A stretch of DNA of 64,000 bases from Fistulifera solaris (lineage: Eukaryota; Bacillariophyta; Bacillariophyceae; Naviculales; Stauroneidaceae): contig AP026124.1 in the NCBI GenBank assembly GCA_030295235.1, positions 1,178,001 to 1,242,000 on the forward strand. Direction: 5' to 3'. How positions within the stretch are numbered: the first letter of the stretch is position 1; every line of letters begins with the position of its first letter. Of the stretch, positions 22,229 to 33,171 are shown one piece after another. Under the pieces are notes generated by a model. It saw only the letters and a list, made by a program, of their open reading frames with translations. It was not told where the DNA came from and made no database searches. Position numbers and translations under genes: made by a program.

Positions 22229-23631
22229 ATGAGAGGGACAGTAAAGGCAACCAGATTAGTGTCGAAACTTGGCGGAAACACGAGTACGCGTCGCCATGTT
22301 TCGAGGCGACTTGCGCCATCCACTTTCTCCCATCGCATCCATCAAATGATGGCTTGCAGCTTTCGCCCGCAAGAAAACTACTTTCGCCCGCAAGAAAACT
22401 GCGGTAGTCCATCACAAGTAAGGTGTTTTTCTTCTGCTGGTAAAAAAGACTTTTATGAAGTGTTGGGCGTGAGTCGTACTGCCGACAAGGCGGAGATCAA
22501 AAGGCATACTTTAAATTGGCCAAGCAATATCATCCCGACACCAACAGGGTAAGTTAACTCGAAGTCCACTGTCGATGGCGGAACTCGTTAGACATCGCTG
22601 ATAGTTTATCTTTGTGACAACGCAAACAACAGGATGACAAAGAGGCGGCGGAGAAATTTAAAACAGTGACAGAAGCGTACGAAGTTCTATCCGACGAAAA
22701 GCAACGTGGATTATACGATCAGTTTGGTCACGCTGGAGTCGATCCGAACTTTCAGGCCGGTAATCCTTTTCAGGGAGGCAATCCCTTTGGTGGCGGTGGT
22801 TTTAACTTCAATGACGGTTCGTTTCATTTTCACGGAAGTGCCGGTGGACAGGAAATTGATCCGGAAGATCTGTTTGATATGTTTTTTGGCAGTGGACGCC
22901 GTCGTCCTCGTGGTCCCAGGCGCGGATCGGATTTACAAATGCAGGTGCGATTGACGTTTCAAGAAGCAGTATTTGGTGTTGATAAGGATTTAAATCTACA
23001 GTATCAAGTCGTTGACCGAAAAACGGGTCAAGTAGAAGTCAAAGATAAAGAAGTGACGGTCAGCATTCCTCCCGGAATCGATACAGGCATGAACATTCGA
23101 CTCGCCGGACAAGGGGCGGAGGGGGATCCGGGTGCGCCCGCCGGCAATTTGTTGGTACAAGTGATCGTCGATCCAGATGATTACTTTGAACGGGATGGAT
23201 TCGATGTCCACACAGAAGTGCCAATCAGTGTTACTCAAGCCATATTAGGTGGAACTGTTGACGTTCGAACGCTGTCGGGTGAGGTTGAAGTAAAAATTCC
23301 GAAAGGGTGTCAACCTGATACAAAGCTGATGTTACGAGGAAAGGGTATTCAGGAATTGAGAGGCACGAGGAAAGGAAATCAAGTCGTCCATTTGAAGCTT
23401 CAAATTCCAAAAGAAATTTCACCGCGCCAGGAGGAGCTACTGCGAGAGTTTGACGAGGAAACATCGAAGCATGACCTTGGTATTTCCGGTCGTATAGCCC
23501 ACGCCGCAGAGTCGGCATTTGAGAAATTATTTGGAAAGAAGAAACACGACAAGAAAGGTACTGCGAAAGATTCCAAGTCTTCCGAAGAAGAAGACGAAGA
23601 AGACAGTAACAAGAAGCAGGCAGCGCATTAG
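22229..23631 (+). CDS. Mitochondrial-type DnaJ (Hsp40) without the zinc finger
   Basis: Co-chaperone that stimulates Hsp70. Two exons (22229-22548 and 22633-23631, intron 84 nt) give about 439 residues. A basic presequence (MRGTVKATRLVSKLGG) precedes a J-domain (DFYEVLGVSRTADKAEIKK, then HPD), a Gly/Phe-rich linker (GNPFQGGNPFGGGGFNF) and the C-terminal substrate-binding domains (VSIPPGIDTGMNIRLAGQG, VTQAILGGTVDVRTL, KGCQPDTKLMLRGKGI). The four CxxCxGxG repeats expected between these parts in bacterial and mitochondrial DnaJ are absent. A base is missing in the A-run at 22499-22502; restoring it gives KKAYFKLAKQYHPDTN. The tail is acidic and Lys-rich. A 21-nt tandem duplication at about 22358-22400 repeats FRPQEN in the presequence. 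Confidence 0.9.
22358..22400 (+). repeat. In-frame 21-nt tandem duplication in the DnaJ presequence
   Basis: CTTTCGCCCGCAAGAAAACT occurs twice in a row with a 21-nt period, giving FRPQENYFRPQENC. It keeps the frame and lies in the part expected to be cleaved or disordered. Confidence 0.85.
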
Positions 23632-23805
23632 GAGCAACTTAGGGACGAGTAGTTATAGATATTAGCATGCGAAACTGATGCAATTTAGTTTTGAACAAAT
23701 AGTTACTTTCTCAACTCTCTTTTAGTCAATTCTATTTGCAAAGCTAAGGGACGCAATAAACAGTATACTCAACTCCATCTCTACGCCGAGCTTCGGCGAG
23801 GACTT

Positions 23806-25185
23806 TTAGTAAACAAGGCCAAGATTGTTGACTTCCCAGCTGTTTGTTGGCCACGGATCTCTCTCGCTAGCACGCTGCAGTAGAACTCGTGTCCAAGCAA
23901 CCCACGCTCCAAATGAAAGCCTCTTGTCCCACGCCGTTCCCCAGTCTTGCTGGAGTTGCAACGCTTGAGTAGCAGCTGCCTGAGCCCTTTCATGATCATT
24001 TTGATGTAACAATTTCTGTGCCAAAAGAACTAGAGGTTCAAATGCCCACGGGTTCCTCTCATGACATTCTTGCAATTGTTGAATAGTATTCTTTGGGTCG
24101 TTGTCGGGTTCTCCTGATGATGATACAACGCTCCAATAAAGATCACGTGCTTTCTCCTCGTCTTGTAGCAACAGTGTGCTTGTTCCATTGGCGAAAACGG
24201 GTGGAATCGCTGGTAAAGCTTCATCACGAGCTGAACCCATTTCGTCGTGAAACCGTTTTACCACCTGAGCTAAATCGGAAACGTAGCTCATCCACAAACC
24301 GGGCTTTGATACTCCAGGCCAAAGAGCAGCGGTATCGTGGCGGTCCTCCCTATCTTGACCAGGTATGATCATTGAGCCAGCCTCTCCCCCGCCGCCGAAT
24401 AATTGATCCTGCCAGCCGAAGTATTGATCGGCTATGTCTGCCATCGTAAAAACAACTAGCAATCGAAGTGTTTCTGCGGAAAGGAATACTTCTTTATCTG
24501 CTTCCCTGAGATGGGGTACAGAAAGACCTTCTAGTGGAATGAATCCTTGTTTGAGTACGGTATTTACCACGACTTTCTGTCGATCAATGATACAGAATAA
24601 ATGAACCAGTTCTTCGGCTTCTGGGCCAATCAGTCGCGTCATGACATCTCGCTCCGTCCATGGATCAAATAGGGCAAGGTTCACGTAAGAATTACTGTAT
24701 GCACTGTGGAAAAGGCCGACACGAGCAATCTTTTGGCCTTCGTGCAATAAAGTCAGAAGGGATCAAGTATGGCAGGTAGTGATCGGTCTTGTGAGGTGTC
24801 AAACAAATGGCGACAGTAGGGGGATCGACTTTATTACGCACCTTGGCCCCAAAGGCGCAGTACGTTATGGACACCGACGAGATGCTCTAAGAATGTGCTG
24901 TGTTTGTGCCAACATCGGTGTGCACCTCGCTGCTTTAGGGCACCAATGCTCGTTGCCAATACCGGACCATCGAGTTGATCGTAATCTTCTGCTAAAATGA
25001 GTTCAAAAGTTGCATTTCGACTGCTATTAGTTATAGTTTCCGCCGACAGAAAACATTCTGGAGGCGAGTACACAGAAAGCCGTAGCAAAGGTACGTTCTG
25101 CAGCTTTGACAATAAACCGACTCGAATAGAATCGATGCATCAACAACAGAAATGCTGACGACATTTTCATGCAGTTTGTCATCAT
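23806..25185 (-). CDS. DUF6817-like protein with C-terminal tetratricopeptide-like region
   Basis: The reading is spread over three frames. The best path starts at an ATG near 25185 (MMTNCMKMSSAFLLLMHRF, signal-like), crosses a break near 25030-25110, and runs through KHSTFLEHLVGVHNVLRLWG. It crosses a second break near 24840 and a third at A-run 24749-24751, then continues SDFLLHEGQKIARVGLFHSAYS to the stop at 23806. The pattern H-x3-LEHL-x-G then WG and GLFHSAY-N is that of the DUF6817 family, whose role is unknown; its His residues suggest metal binding. The last 130 residues (NPWAFEPLVLLAQKLLHQ, ERAQAAATQALQLQQDWG) look like helical TPR-type repeats. The N-terminus and exact breaks are uncertain. 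Confidence 0.65.
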
Positions 25186-26841
25186 GATCTGCGAATGAAT
25201 AACAAAGCGCAAGAGCTGCTTTACCGAATGACTTCAAATGAAAATCGAATGTGCCACGTAAGGCTTATTTGTAAGTTGCTAAACTTACTTCGCAACACGT
25301 TTCCTCGATCTTCGATCCTTCATGTTTTCATGTTCGATCTTCGCACTCATCATTCTAAATGACTGAGAAGTGCAGTCGTGGCGAAATATGGACAACACTT
25401 CGGTCAGTAGTAAAATTCGCTGACGACGTTCCGCAGGTTTTTCGACCCAAAAATATCAATCCGTGTATTACAAACCCTTATTAAGACTATTGCATTGCAA
25501 CAAGGACAAATAGATATCAAGATATTAGCGAACGAACGATTAAAAGCAGCATTGTCGCTCGAAACAGAATATGATTCAGGATTGAAAAGCAGTCGTGGAT
25601 AAGGTAGGAACTACGCTTTGGATAGTACTTATGGCTGGACCTATTTTAGGCATACGGAATTTCTCATAATTTGATTTTTACACTCTTCTGCTGCCTGCCG
25701 CCTCCGGTGTCTACCCCCCGCGTGGAGCTATTTTGGTACAGACCCGTGACCTAGACACCCGGGATCGGTTACGTAAAGTGATACACACATTACCTGGTAA
25801 CACCGCCCGCTATTGCAAACAAATGATAAAGAATAAAGGGTAGATTTTTGGTAATGTACAAGTACCTGGTAGTCTAGTTGATTGATGATTGACGATCAAC
25901 GATCATAGCGTTTTGCCGTGTTAGAGACGATGGCCGGACGACAATAGATCGAAACAAGATCTGACAGTGACCACGTCACCAAAATTTTCGCTGAAAGCGT
26001 GGAAGGTTGGAGTTGTGATGTGGCACGTGGCTCATTAAGTCTTCTTGTCGCAACGGTGGAGGAAAGCCGACCTCGTGGTCAGACCAGCGTGAAAAATGTG
26101 TTTGGATGGCTGTGAGAGGTCTAAATTAGTGACCGTGCGAACTGTCAAGACGGCCGAAAGATACTCTCAGAAGTAGAGCAAAAACTGTTCCGGTGTCGTC
26201 ATCATTTTTCGTCTCTATTTACTATCGAATTTTATGTACAATCCATGCCGCTAACGACGAATGACACGAAACGCACGAAGTTTGCGCTTCTTAATCCTCA
26301 TCGCGCACAATTTTCGAATCTCAGAGCTTCGAAAAGACACAAAACCAAAATTTACCTCAAAAACATAATTGATGTAAGTCAAGGGTGTGAAGCTTGGGAC
26401 GATAGTTTCAAGCCATGGTGTTCAAGTTGCCTGCGTAATAGAGGGAGAGCTACCGTACTTTTCCTCCTGCCATGAAGTTGTGTCGAATGATTCAGCGCGA
26501 CCCACAAAAGAAATGGCCACGAGTTCGACGAACCTTCTGGTTGGACCAGAATTGAGCAAATCAAGCTATACATGGAGTGGTTGCTGTCAGATGTGTGCTT
26601 GAATTATTCTATATTGTAAGCGTGTGCACGAATGAAGGCGTTTGGTTTGCCGTTTAATGCAAATCGCTGACGTCTCGAGCTATTCGAAGCGCTGATATGT
26701 TATTCATGCTACGGTTTCTTGGTCGCTGTTTGAGAACTATGCGTTGTTTCGATGTACCTTGCCCTCTTGTCTTCTCATAATCCTGCTTCAACTCATTGAA
26801 CTCCAGCTTTCGCTTTCATAGCCTATTCTTCAGCCGTCAAG
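25186..26841. other. Intergenic, 1.66 kb
   Basis: Divergent region between the DUF6817-like gene and the DegT aminotransferase. It holds a copy of the dispersed palindrome (25360-25386). Short open frames such as 26245-26475 have no domain or start context. The sequence 25700-25900 is rich in direct and inverted short repeats (ACCTGGTA, GATTGATGATTGACGATCAACGATC). No gene is supported. Confidence 0.5.
25360..25386 (+). repeat. Dispersed palindrome copy b
   Basis: ATGACTGAGAAGTGCAGTCG followed by TGGCGAAAT. It shares TGCAGTCGTGGCGAAAT exactly with copy c at 28521-28550. Confidence 0.6.
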
Positions 26842-28270
26842 ATGAAGTTTGTCAAAAGCGCTGTAGTTTTTCTGTTATGTACAGGCTTTAGTGCTGAAGC
26901 GCTATTGACCAATCCGATTAAGACGTCTTCGTCAGGCAACCCGATGTAAGTTACTTGTCGTCATAGAGGTCTTGAGACGATTCAACGCGTTGTTGGCAAT
27001 TCTGTTTCGGCTCAATCTCACTAAAGTCGATTTTCTTTTAAGCCTGACTGACCGTGCATACGTAACTCGCGATATCAAGACACCTGATCCTATACCAGAG
27101 GAAGGTCAGCTTGCCGCTCTTGAGCTAATGAAGACCGGCCGCCTTTACCGATACAACGTTGCTAGCGCTGAGAAAAGTGTGGTCAGTCAGTGTGAGAAAG
27201 ATATTGCTGACTACACTGGGCATAAGTACTGCGTCGCTCTGAACTCTTGTGGATCTGCTCTCATGCTTCTATTGAAGACGACTGGATTGAAACATGGAGG
27301 AAAGGTTCTTAGCAACGCCTTCACCTTTGGCGCTGTTCCAAGTGCAATTGAGCACGCTGGTGGCAAGGCCGTGTACGTGGAATCGACGATGGATATGGTC
27401 ATGGATACCGAAGACATGGAAAAGAAGCTAAAAGAAAACCCAGACTGCAAACACGTTCTCATTTCTCACATGCGTGGAAAGGTCGCCGACATGAATACCA
27501 TTAAGGCCCTATGTGACAAATACGATGCGATTCTTTTAGAGGATTGCGCTCACTCTCTTGGAGTCCGTTACGATGGAAAGCACAGTGGGCATGTAGGAGT
27601 GGCTTGTGCTGTTAGCAGTCAGTCTTATAAAATGATTAACTCTGGTGAAGGCGGCTTCTTGCTTACCGACGACGCGGACATCGCCGCGCAGACTGCTGTC
27701 TACGCCGGTGCTTACGAGGGGCTTTCAGCAAAGCACTTGACCGTACCCGACCAGGCTGCGTTCAAAGATTACCCCGTTACTCTTCCTAACTATTCCATTC
27801 GCATGTCCAGCCTCGCTGCTGCCGTCATCCGACCTCAAATTAGAACTCTTGATGAAAGAATCGAGAAATACAATAACCGTTACTACAAGCTCGTCGCTCA
27901 GCTGGAAAAGCACGTTGGAGACCACATGAGCATCCCGAAGCTGACTCCCGAAGTTGACTTGATGGTTCACGATTCTCTTCAGTTCAACCTCGACGAAAAG
28001 TTCACTCCCGAAATGATCGAGGAGTTTTTGGCGGAATGCAGTGCACACGGTCTTCCTGTCGAACTCTTCGGCCACAAGAGCAACGCGAGAAACTTCGTCA
28101 ACTGGGGGTTCGCCCCTGCGACCGAACCACTTCCCAAGACTGCAGCGATGCTTTCGCGTGCGTGCGACGTTCGAATGCCTCTGATGTGGGACGATGAGGA
28201 CTTTGATGACATGGCGAATGTTCTCATTGAAAGCGTGCAAATTGTCCTCGCCAATCATAACATGATGTAA
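26842..28270 (+). CDS. DegT/DnrJ/EryC1-family PLP-dependent aminotransferase, secretory
   Basis: Two exons (26842-26945 and 27043-28270, intron 97 nt) encode 443 residues. The N-terminus MKFVKSAVVFLLCTGFSAEAL is a signal peptide, so the enzyme acts in the secretory pathway or plastid rather than the cytosol. The family body is clear: YRYN...EKDIADYTGHKYCVALNS, NAFTFGAVPSAIEHAGGKAVYVE, LLEDCAHSLGVRYDG, and the PLP-binding Lys in SQSYKMINSGEGGFL. Members usually aminate keto-sugars for glycan or nucleotide-sugar synthesis; the substrate here is unknown. No neighbouring sugar enzymes are seen. The frame is intact and the gene is immediately upstream of two EGF-repeat genes. Confidence 0.88.
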
Positions 28271-28913
28271 AGTCATGCCAATATACTCGATTGTTCATAT
28301 TCTTTTATTGTTTCTAGACATAGACTTGAGAGGTATCCAGCCTATCGCCGCAATTGAAATGATATAAATATTTTAAAATGTTTCTCAATAGTTTCAGTCC
28401 ATTCTCCATACTTTATGCAATTCGTAGTGTCAGTGGCGTAGCATCAGTATTACATTTGAACAGACTTGTATTGTATTCTTTCGTCAAAAGTGTTGCGGGT
28501 GCACTGTGAAAACTATGAGACTCATGACTGAATTGCAGTCGTGGCGAAATGTCGTCTACACTAGCGGCTATAGTAACGTTTTCGATCTTGATTTTTCGCA
28601 AACGCTGATCAATATTTCTCGTGCACTTTTCATTTTTTAAGAGATAGTCTCGACTAGGTTAGGAATCAGTTATTCTTCTAAGCAGCAGTTGGGATACATG
28701 GCTCTCCTCAACAAACGTGTGGGAATCGCAAAAACGGCTCTGTTGACTGTTGAGCTTCAATGTTAACCGTATCCCTATGTTGATGTTGTTTCCTTCGACG
28801 ACGAAACCCATCGCGTTAATTGCGTCTCGCAAAAAAATAAAAAACGGAGTAATAGACATTCAACCGTTATCATTAGCTTCTGTTGTTGTGGTTTTCGTCA
28901 TTAATCTAGAAGA
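28271..28913. other. Intergenic, 643 bp
   Basis: It contains palindrome copy c at 28521-28550. An open frame at 28750-28962 ends in a hydrophobic stretch (LSLASVVVVFVINLEECRG) that would supply a signal or membrane segment to EGF protein 2 if one base is missing near 28918-28924; see that entry. Confidence 0.5.
28521..28550 (+). repeat. Dispersed palindrome copy c
   Basis: CTCATGACTGAATTGCAGTC followed by GTGGCGAAAT. Arms TCATGACTG and CAGTCGTGG are nearly inverted repeats around AATTG. Confidence 0.65.
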
Positions 28914-29931
28914 ATGTCGGGGAGAGTCGATTGCAATCCGGACGCAACAATTTATTGTTTGAACGGAGGATATTGCACCCAGGGAGATTTTTTGGGGTGC
29001 CGTTGTACCGGTGGTTATTCAGGCCAACACTGTGAAATTGATCCTCCTCCGTGTACTTTAGAATGCTCGAATGGAGGCGTATGTACAACAGGAGACTCAC
29101 GGCACAACTTTGAGTGGCCAGGAGAGAAGCCCGAGGATGGTATATTTTGTTCGTGCCCGAAAGGTTTTGGCGGATTCTATTGCGAGTACGAAGCTGACAT
29201 CTGCGGAAATTACCACCACGTCTGTCTGCATGGTACAAAGTGTCAAAGAAACGATGAAACAAATAGCTACAGTTGTGTTTGCGACAAAACAAGCGAGCGA
29301 TGTATAGAGAAACTTGAAACTCAATTTTGCATGCCTGCGACCGATATAGCTTTGATCGGCTTAGATGTTGTAGAATACTACGGAGGGATGGCTGTTCCAT
29401 CGTTCTGCATGAATGGTGGAAAATGTAAAGCCATTTTTATTGACGGAGACTGGTACGTATGAGTAAGACCCGCTGTGTACAACACGCCCTCCTAACTCAC
29501 CAATATGCTTTCATGCAATTCAAAGGCATTCCGCATGCGAGTGTCTTCCACTTTTTACGGGCCCTCACTGCGAGTACATTCGAACTAGTAATGAGATTAG
29601 AATAGCAGGTAATGCAATCTACGGCTTTGATGACGAAGCTAAGACACGGAAGGCTCTAGGGGGATTGCTAGCGGTTGTCGCAACCTGTCTTGCCGTGGGG
29701 ATAATACTCTGTGCGAGACAAGTCAGGCGCATCATCAAACGACACAACCAACCGGCCGCACAAATCAGTCTGCAAGGGTTTCGAAAGAAGTACGATGAAG
29801 ATGAATTTTTTGGTGCTTTGTCTCCCAACGGGAATATGCTTTTCCCTGGCTTTAATGGTGGACGTACTTTTGATGACCGAGAGACTGAGCAAGAAGAAGT
29901 TATCAATTTATCGGATGTCTTTCTGCATTAG
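28914..29931 (+). CDS. EGF-repeat membrane protein 2
   Basis: Two exons (28914-29452 and 29526-29931, intron 73 nt) encode at least 314 residues. EGF-like modules include CLNGGYCTQGDFLGCRC, CTLECSNGGVC, CSCPKGFGGFYCEY and, after the intron, HSACECLPLFTGPHCEY. A membrane helix (ALGGLLAVVATCLAVGIIL) and a short acidic tail end the protein. The intron is phase 2 and sits at the same place relative to the last CxC module as in the two paralogues. The listed ATG lacks a signal peptide. A frame one base away, starting near 28750-28777, would add a hydrophobic lead if a G is missing in the G-run near 28918; I think this is likely but cannot prove it. Same strand as EGF protein 3, 587 bp upstream. 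Confidence 0.8.
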
Positions 29932-30518
29932 GCCATCGCACAGGAAGATAAGGCATGTGCCAGTATTGGTAAGATACACGTACACGGAGAGAAATGATAA
30001 TATCGCGATAAAACTGGCTTGCCTCGAGTCGAAGAGATTGAATTCAGGAGACGATCTATTTTGCTGCCGCCCTCGACTTTCCGATACGCCGCAAGCCCCG
30101 AAGATTGCTCAGCAGTTGACACTTTGGTTGAACATTATCGATTGGTGAGAGTTTCTTGTGAGAATGAAAAGAAACGAAAGGTGCATTGCGCATTGCTTTT
30201 TATTATTTGCGGTCACGTAGGATTGATCCGGTATTGGAAGGCCTTAATGAAATCTCCCTCCAGCCCATAATAATTTGATTATTTAAATGCTCAAAAGCCG
30301 TTCAAAGTCCGTTGTAAGTGTTTTTACTGATACTTATAGAAAATTAACCGCTGTTTCAGGCACGCGGTCCGGTGTTGCCTCTCCGTGGGTTGGCTTTTTT
30401 CTGCCCTCCGCACTTCCTTCGAAGTGCGCGCCAGAAAAACAAACGCGACGAAGAAACCACAACCAATCCCCACACAAGGAATATTATCCAAGCCTTAGCA
30501 ATCTCGTGCCAAACAGCA
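29932..30518. other. Intergenic, 587 bp
   Basis: Spacer between EGF proteins 2 and 3, on the same strand. The EGF3 frame stays open upstream to 30372 but the signal peptide at 30519 marks the start. I see no other signal. Confidence 0.55.
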
Positions 30519-32620
30519 ATGATGAAGGCACGCCACACACTTATAACGTTCTTCGTTTCCGTCTTATCCGCTACAACCGCCCAAGAATGTGATTTGAATT
30601 GTCGAGCACCAGCTACGTGCGTGATCGGCGACCCACCGCAACGCGACCCGCGCTGGGATTATGTGGAAGGAATGTATTGTTCGTGTCCGGAAGAATGGAC
30701 GGGAACATATTGCGAAATACCTTTTGTGGAATGCGAGGGTGAACACATTTGTTACAATGGTGGACGTTGCATACCAGGTCTTGCACAATCCTACGACGCT
30801 AGCGACCTGTTTTGCAATTGCGAGAATGCGTACGATGAATCGGGGAATCGTTACGTCGGAAAGCACTGCGAACAGCTGGTTACAACATACTGTTCACCCG
30901 GGAAGACCTTATTTTGTGTGAACGGTGGCGTTTGCAACCCGAATTTCCCGTAAGTTTGCCAGGCCATTTCCTGTGTCTCGTCAACTCCTTCTTTTCGCTA
31001 ACGGTGCTTATCATTTCATCAGTGGATCGGGGGAACCATGCGATTGCCCTCCAGCACTATTTGGAGAGCATTGTGAATACGAGAGACAATCAATTCCGGA
31101 TCTGGAGTGCAACTTGGACTGTCTCAACGGCGGGCAGTGCGTTTTGGGCGAGTCACCGATCGAGGATGTGGACGAAGATGGCTTTCATAACTACTTGGCT
31201 ACCAACAAAACCGACAATCAATACTGTTCTTGCCCCACTGACTATGACGGAGAGTTTTGTGAGGTTTATCGTCAACCTTGCGGAGAACATTTCTGCTTCA
31301 ACGGAGGAACGTGCATAGAAAGTGATATTGAAGGGCAACTTATATTCTTCTGCGACTGTTCAACCGCGGCCACAGACAGTGCTGACTATGCAGGGAGATT
31401 TTGTCAGTTTAAGGCGACTTCCTATTGTACGAAAAATGCAGGTATCAATGAAAATTTATTCTGCGTGAACAATGGGAGGTGTAGAGATATCGCATCGCAG
31501 GGTTGTGATTGTGACGACCCATTTTCTGGATTTTCGTGCGAGTTTGTTACCGAAGGAGCAACCACCAACAGCACTAACGATCCATTTCCTGCAATGCCCG
31601 CTGATCCCGAGGTTACTACGGAATGCGACATTGATTGTCAAAATGGGGGCGTTTGTCGACACGGCACTAAGGACCTGGGAATATTAGGGAATATCGCAGG
31701 AAATGACACACATCTCAACGAAACTCATACTGAGGACTACAAACATTGTGTTTGTCCGGATGGTTTCGTGGGATTGTATTGTGAGGAGAAAGCTCAGCTT
31801 TGTGGCGAAGGTGAGCACATCTGTCTTCATGGAAGTTCGTGCGTCAAGTACGGCGACGAACACTATTGCGATTGTGCCGACGCGTCCAGCACGAAATCAC
31901 AAACGGGGCTGTTTTCAGGTGCAAGTTGCGAGCACCCGGTGAACGATGTTTGTACAGTCAAGTACCCGGGACCGGGACAGCCTCTCCTTTTTTGTGTCAA
32001 TGGCGGATCCTGCAAAAACTTGTCAACTTCGGGGAACCGTAAGTAGCTTTTGAAACCTTGATGCTTTGGTGCGGTATTGGAAGGCTCATATGCTTTTTTT
32101 TTCTAGGCACCCGGGTTGTAATTGTGTTGATGGATTTGGAGGTCAGCACTGCGAAATATCTTCGGAATCCAATGTTCTCCCTCCTAATGTGGATGTACCA
32201 GTAGATCCTGCTGTTCCGGACCACGGTCAAAATGAATTACAGACGAAAGATACGTCACGGTCCGGTAAACGAATTATACTCATCCTTTTGTTGCTCGCTC
32301 TCGTTTCGGCGATTCCATTGACTTTCTTTCACATCGTACCCTACGTCCGCCGAAGACGACGACGAAAGACAGTCGGTAACAACATAAGGTGGGCATCAAA
32401 CTATCAAGACGACCCAGCTGAAATCAATCTTGCTCCCAGAAGGAGTTCATCATTGATTTTCGATCAGTATTCGTCGAGCACTGATCCTTTCGTAACTCAC
32501 CTTGGCTCGCTAATACAAACTCACGAAGAGGATGAGGACGAGGAACCAGAACCACAGGTATTCATCGGCCCACCTCGCGATGAAGATGGTCATGTGCTGC
32601 ATAACGTTGATATTATTTAA
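30519..32620 (+). CDS. EGF-repeat type I membrane protein 3
   Basis: Three exons (30519-30949, 31023-32038, 32107-32620; introns 73 and 68 nt) encode about 653 residues. A signal peptide (MMKARHTLITFFVSVLSATTA) is followed directly by QECDLNCRAPATC and then many EGF-like modules such as CSCPEEWTGTYCEI, CDCPPALFGEHCEY, CSCPTDYDGEFCEV, CVCPDGFVGLYCEE and the terminal HPGCNCVDGFGGQHCEI. A membrane helix (IILILLLLALVSAIPLTFF), a basic stop-transfer cluster and an acidic tail complete it. One base is missing in the G-run at 32031-32034; with it the frame passes SGEP|HPGC across the last intron and the exon sum becomes divisible by three. Both introns are phase 2 and precede CxC modules. N-x-S/T sites occur (NSTND, NDTHLNET). 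Confidence 0.88.
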
Positions 32621-33171
32621 CGCGCTTATTACTTCTCCTAACTCTTGCGCCCATACATTGCTTCATGTTAGTGTGATGTAGTTCGAAAATCGGCCGGAAA
32701 TTCAAACCCCCTCCTTTCTGGTGACGGCTATATATTTTTCACAGATTACCTACTGCACAAGGTTTACCTAATATAAACGGAGCATAGAGTCTTAGACAAA
32801 TGCCAAGCTCCATTGTAATGAGGTCGCTATCTACGAAACTTTAGAACTCCTCTAGACCTTATCCTTCATCCTTAACTCCAAGGCTGTTTTTTACTTAGAG
32901 GATGTTCAGTCACATCCTACTTCATCTAGGATACTATTTATGTATTAAAGGGTAATCTGGAATTCTAGACAATGCGGAGTACCAGAAGACAGTACACTGC
33001 ACTTATTTGTACCAAATCATGTTGCAGGTTCGGTCAAACTCATCGCGCACAAGTGCGTGCATCGTGCATGCCGCCGCACCGCATCGAATGCGAAAAACCC
33101 CAAGCCGTCTTTTGGTATTCAAGCACTTCAAATCGGTCTTAATTTGGGGATACCGTGGTCAATTACAAAAC
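32621..33171. other. Intergenic, 551 bp
   Basis: Region between EGF protein 3 and alpha-adaptin. CGGAGTACC occurs near 32974. I see no gene. Confidence 0.5.

Noticed and set aside
26245-26602. Overlapping plus-strand frames of 71-76 codons
   Set aside because: No domain, no targeting peptide and no intron signals; composition matches the surrounding non-coding DNA.
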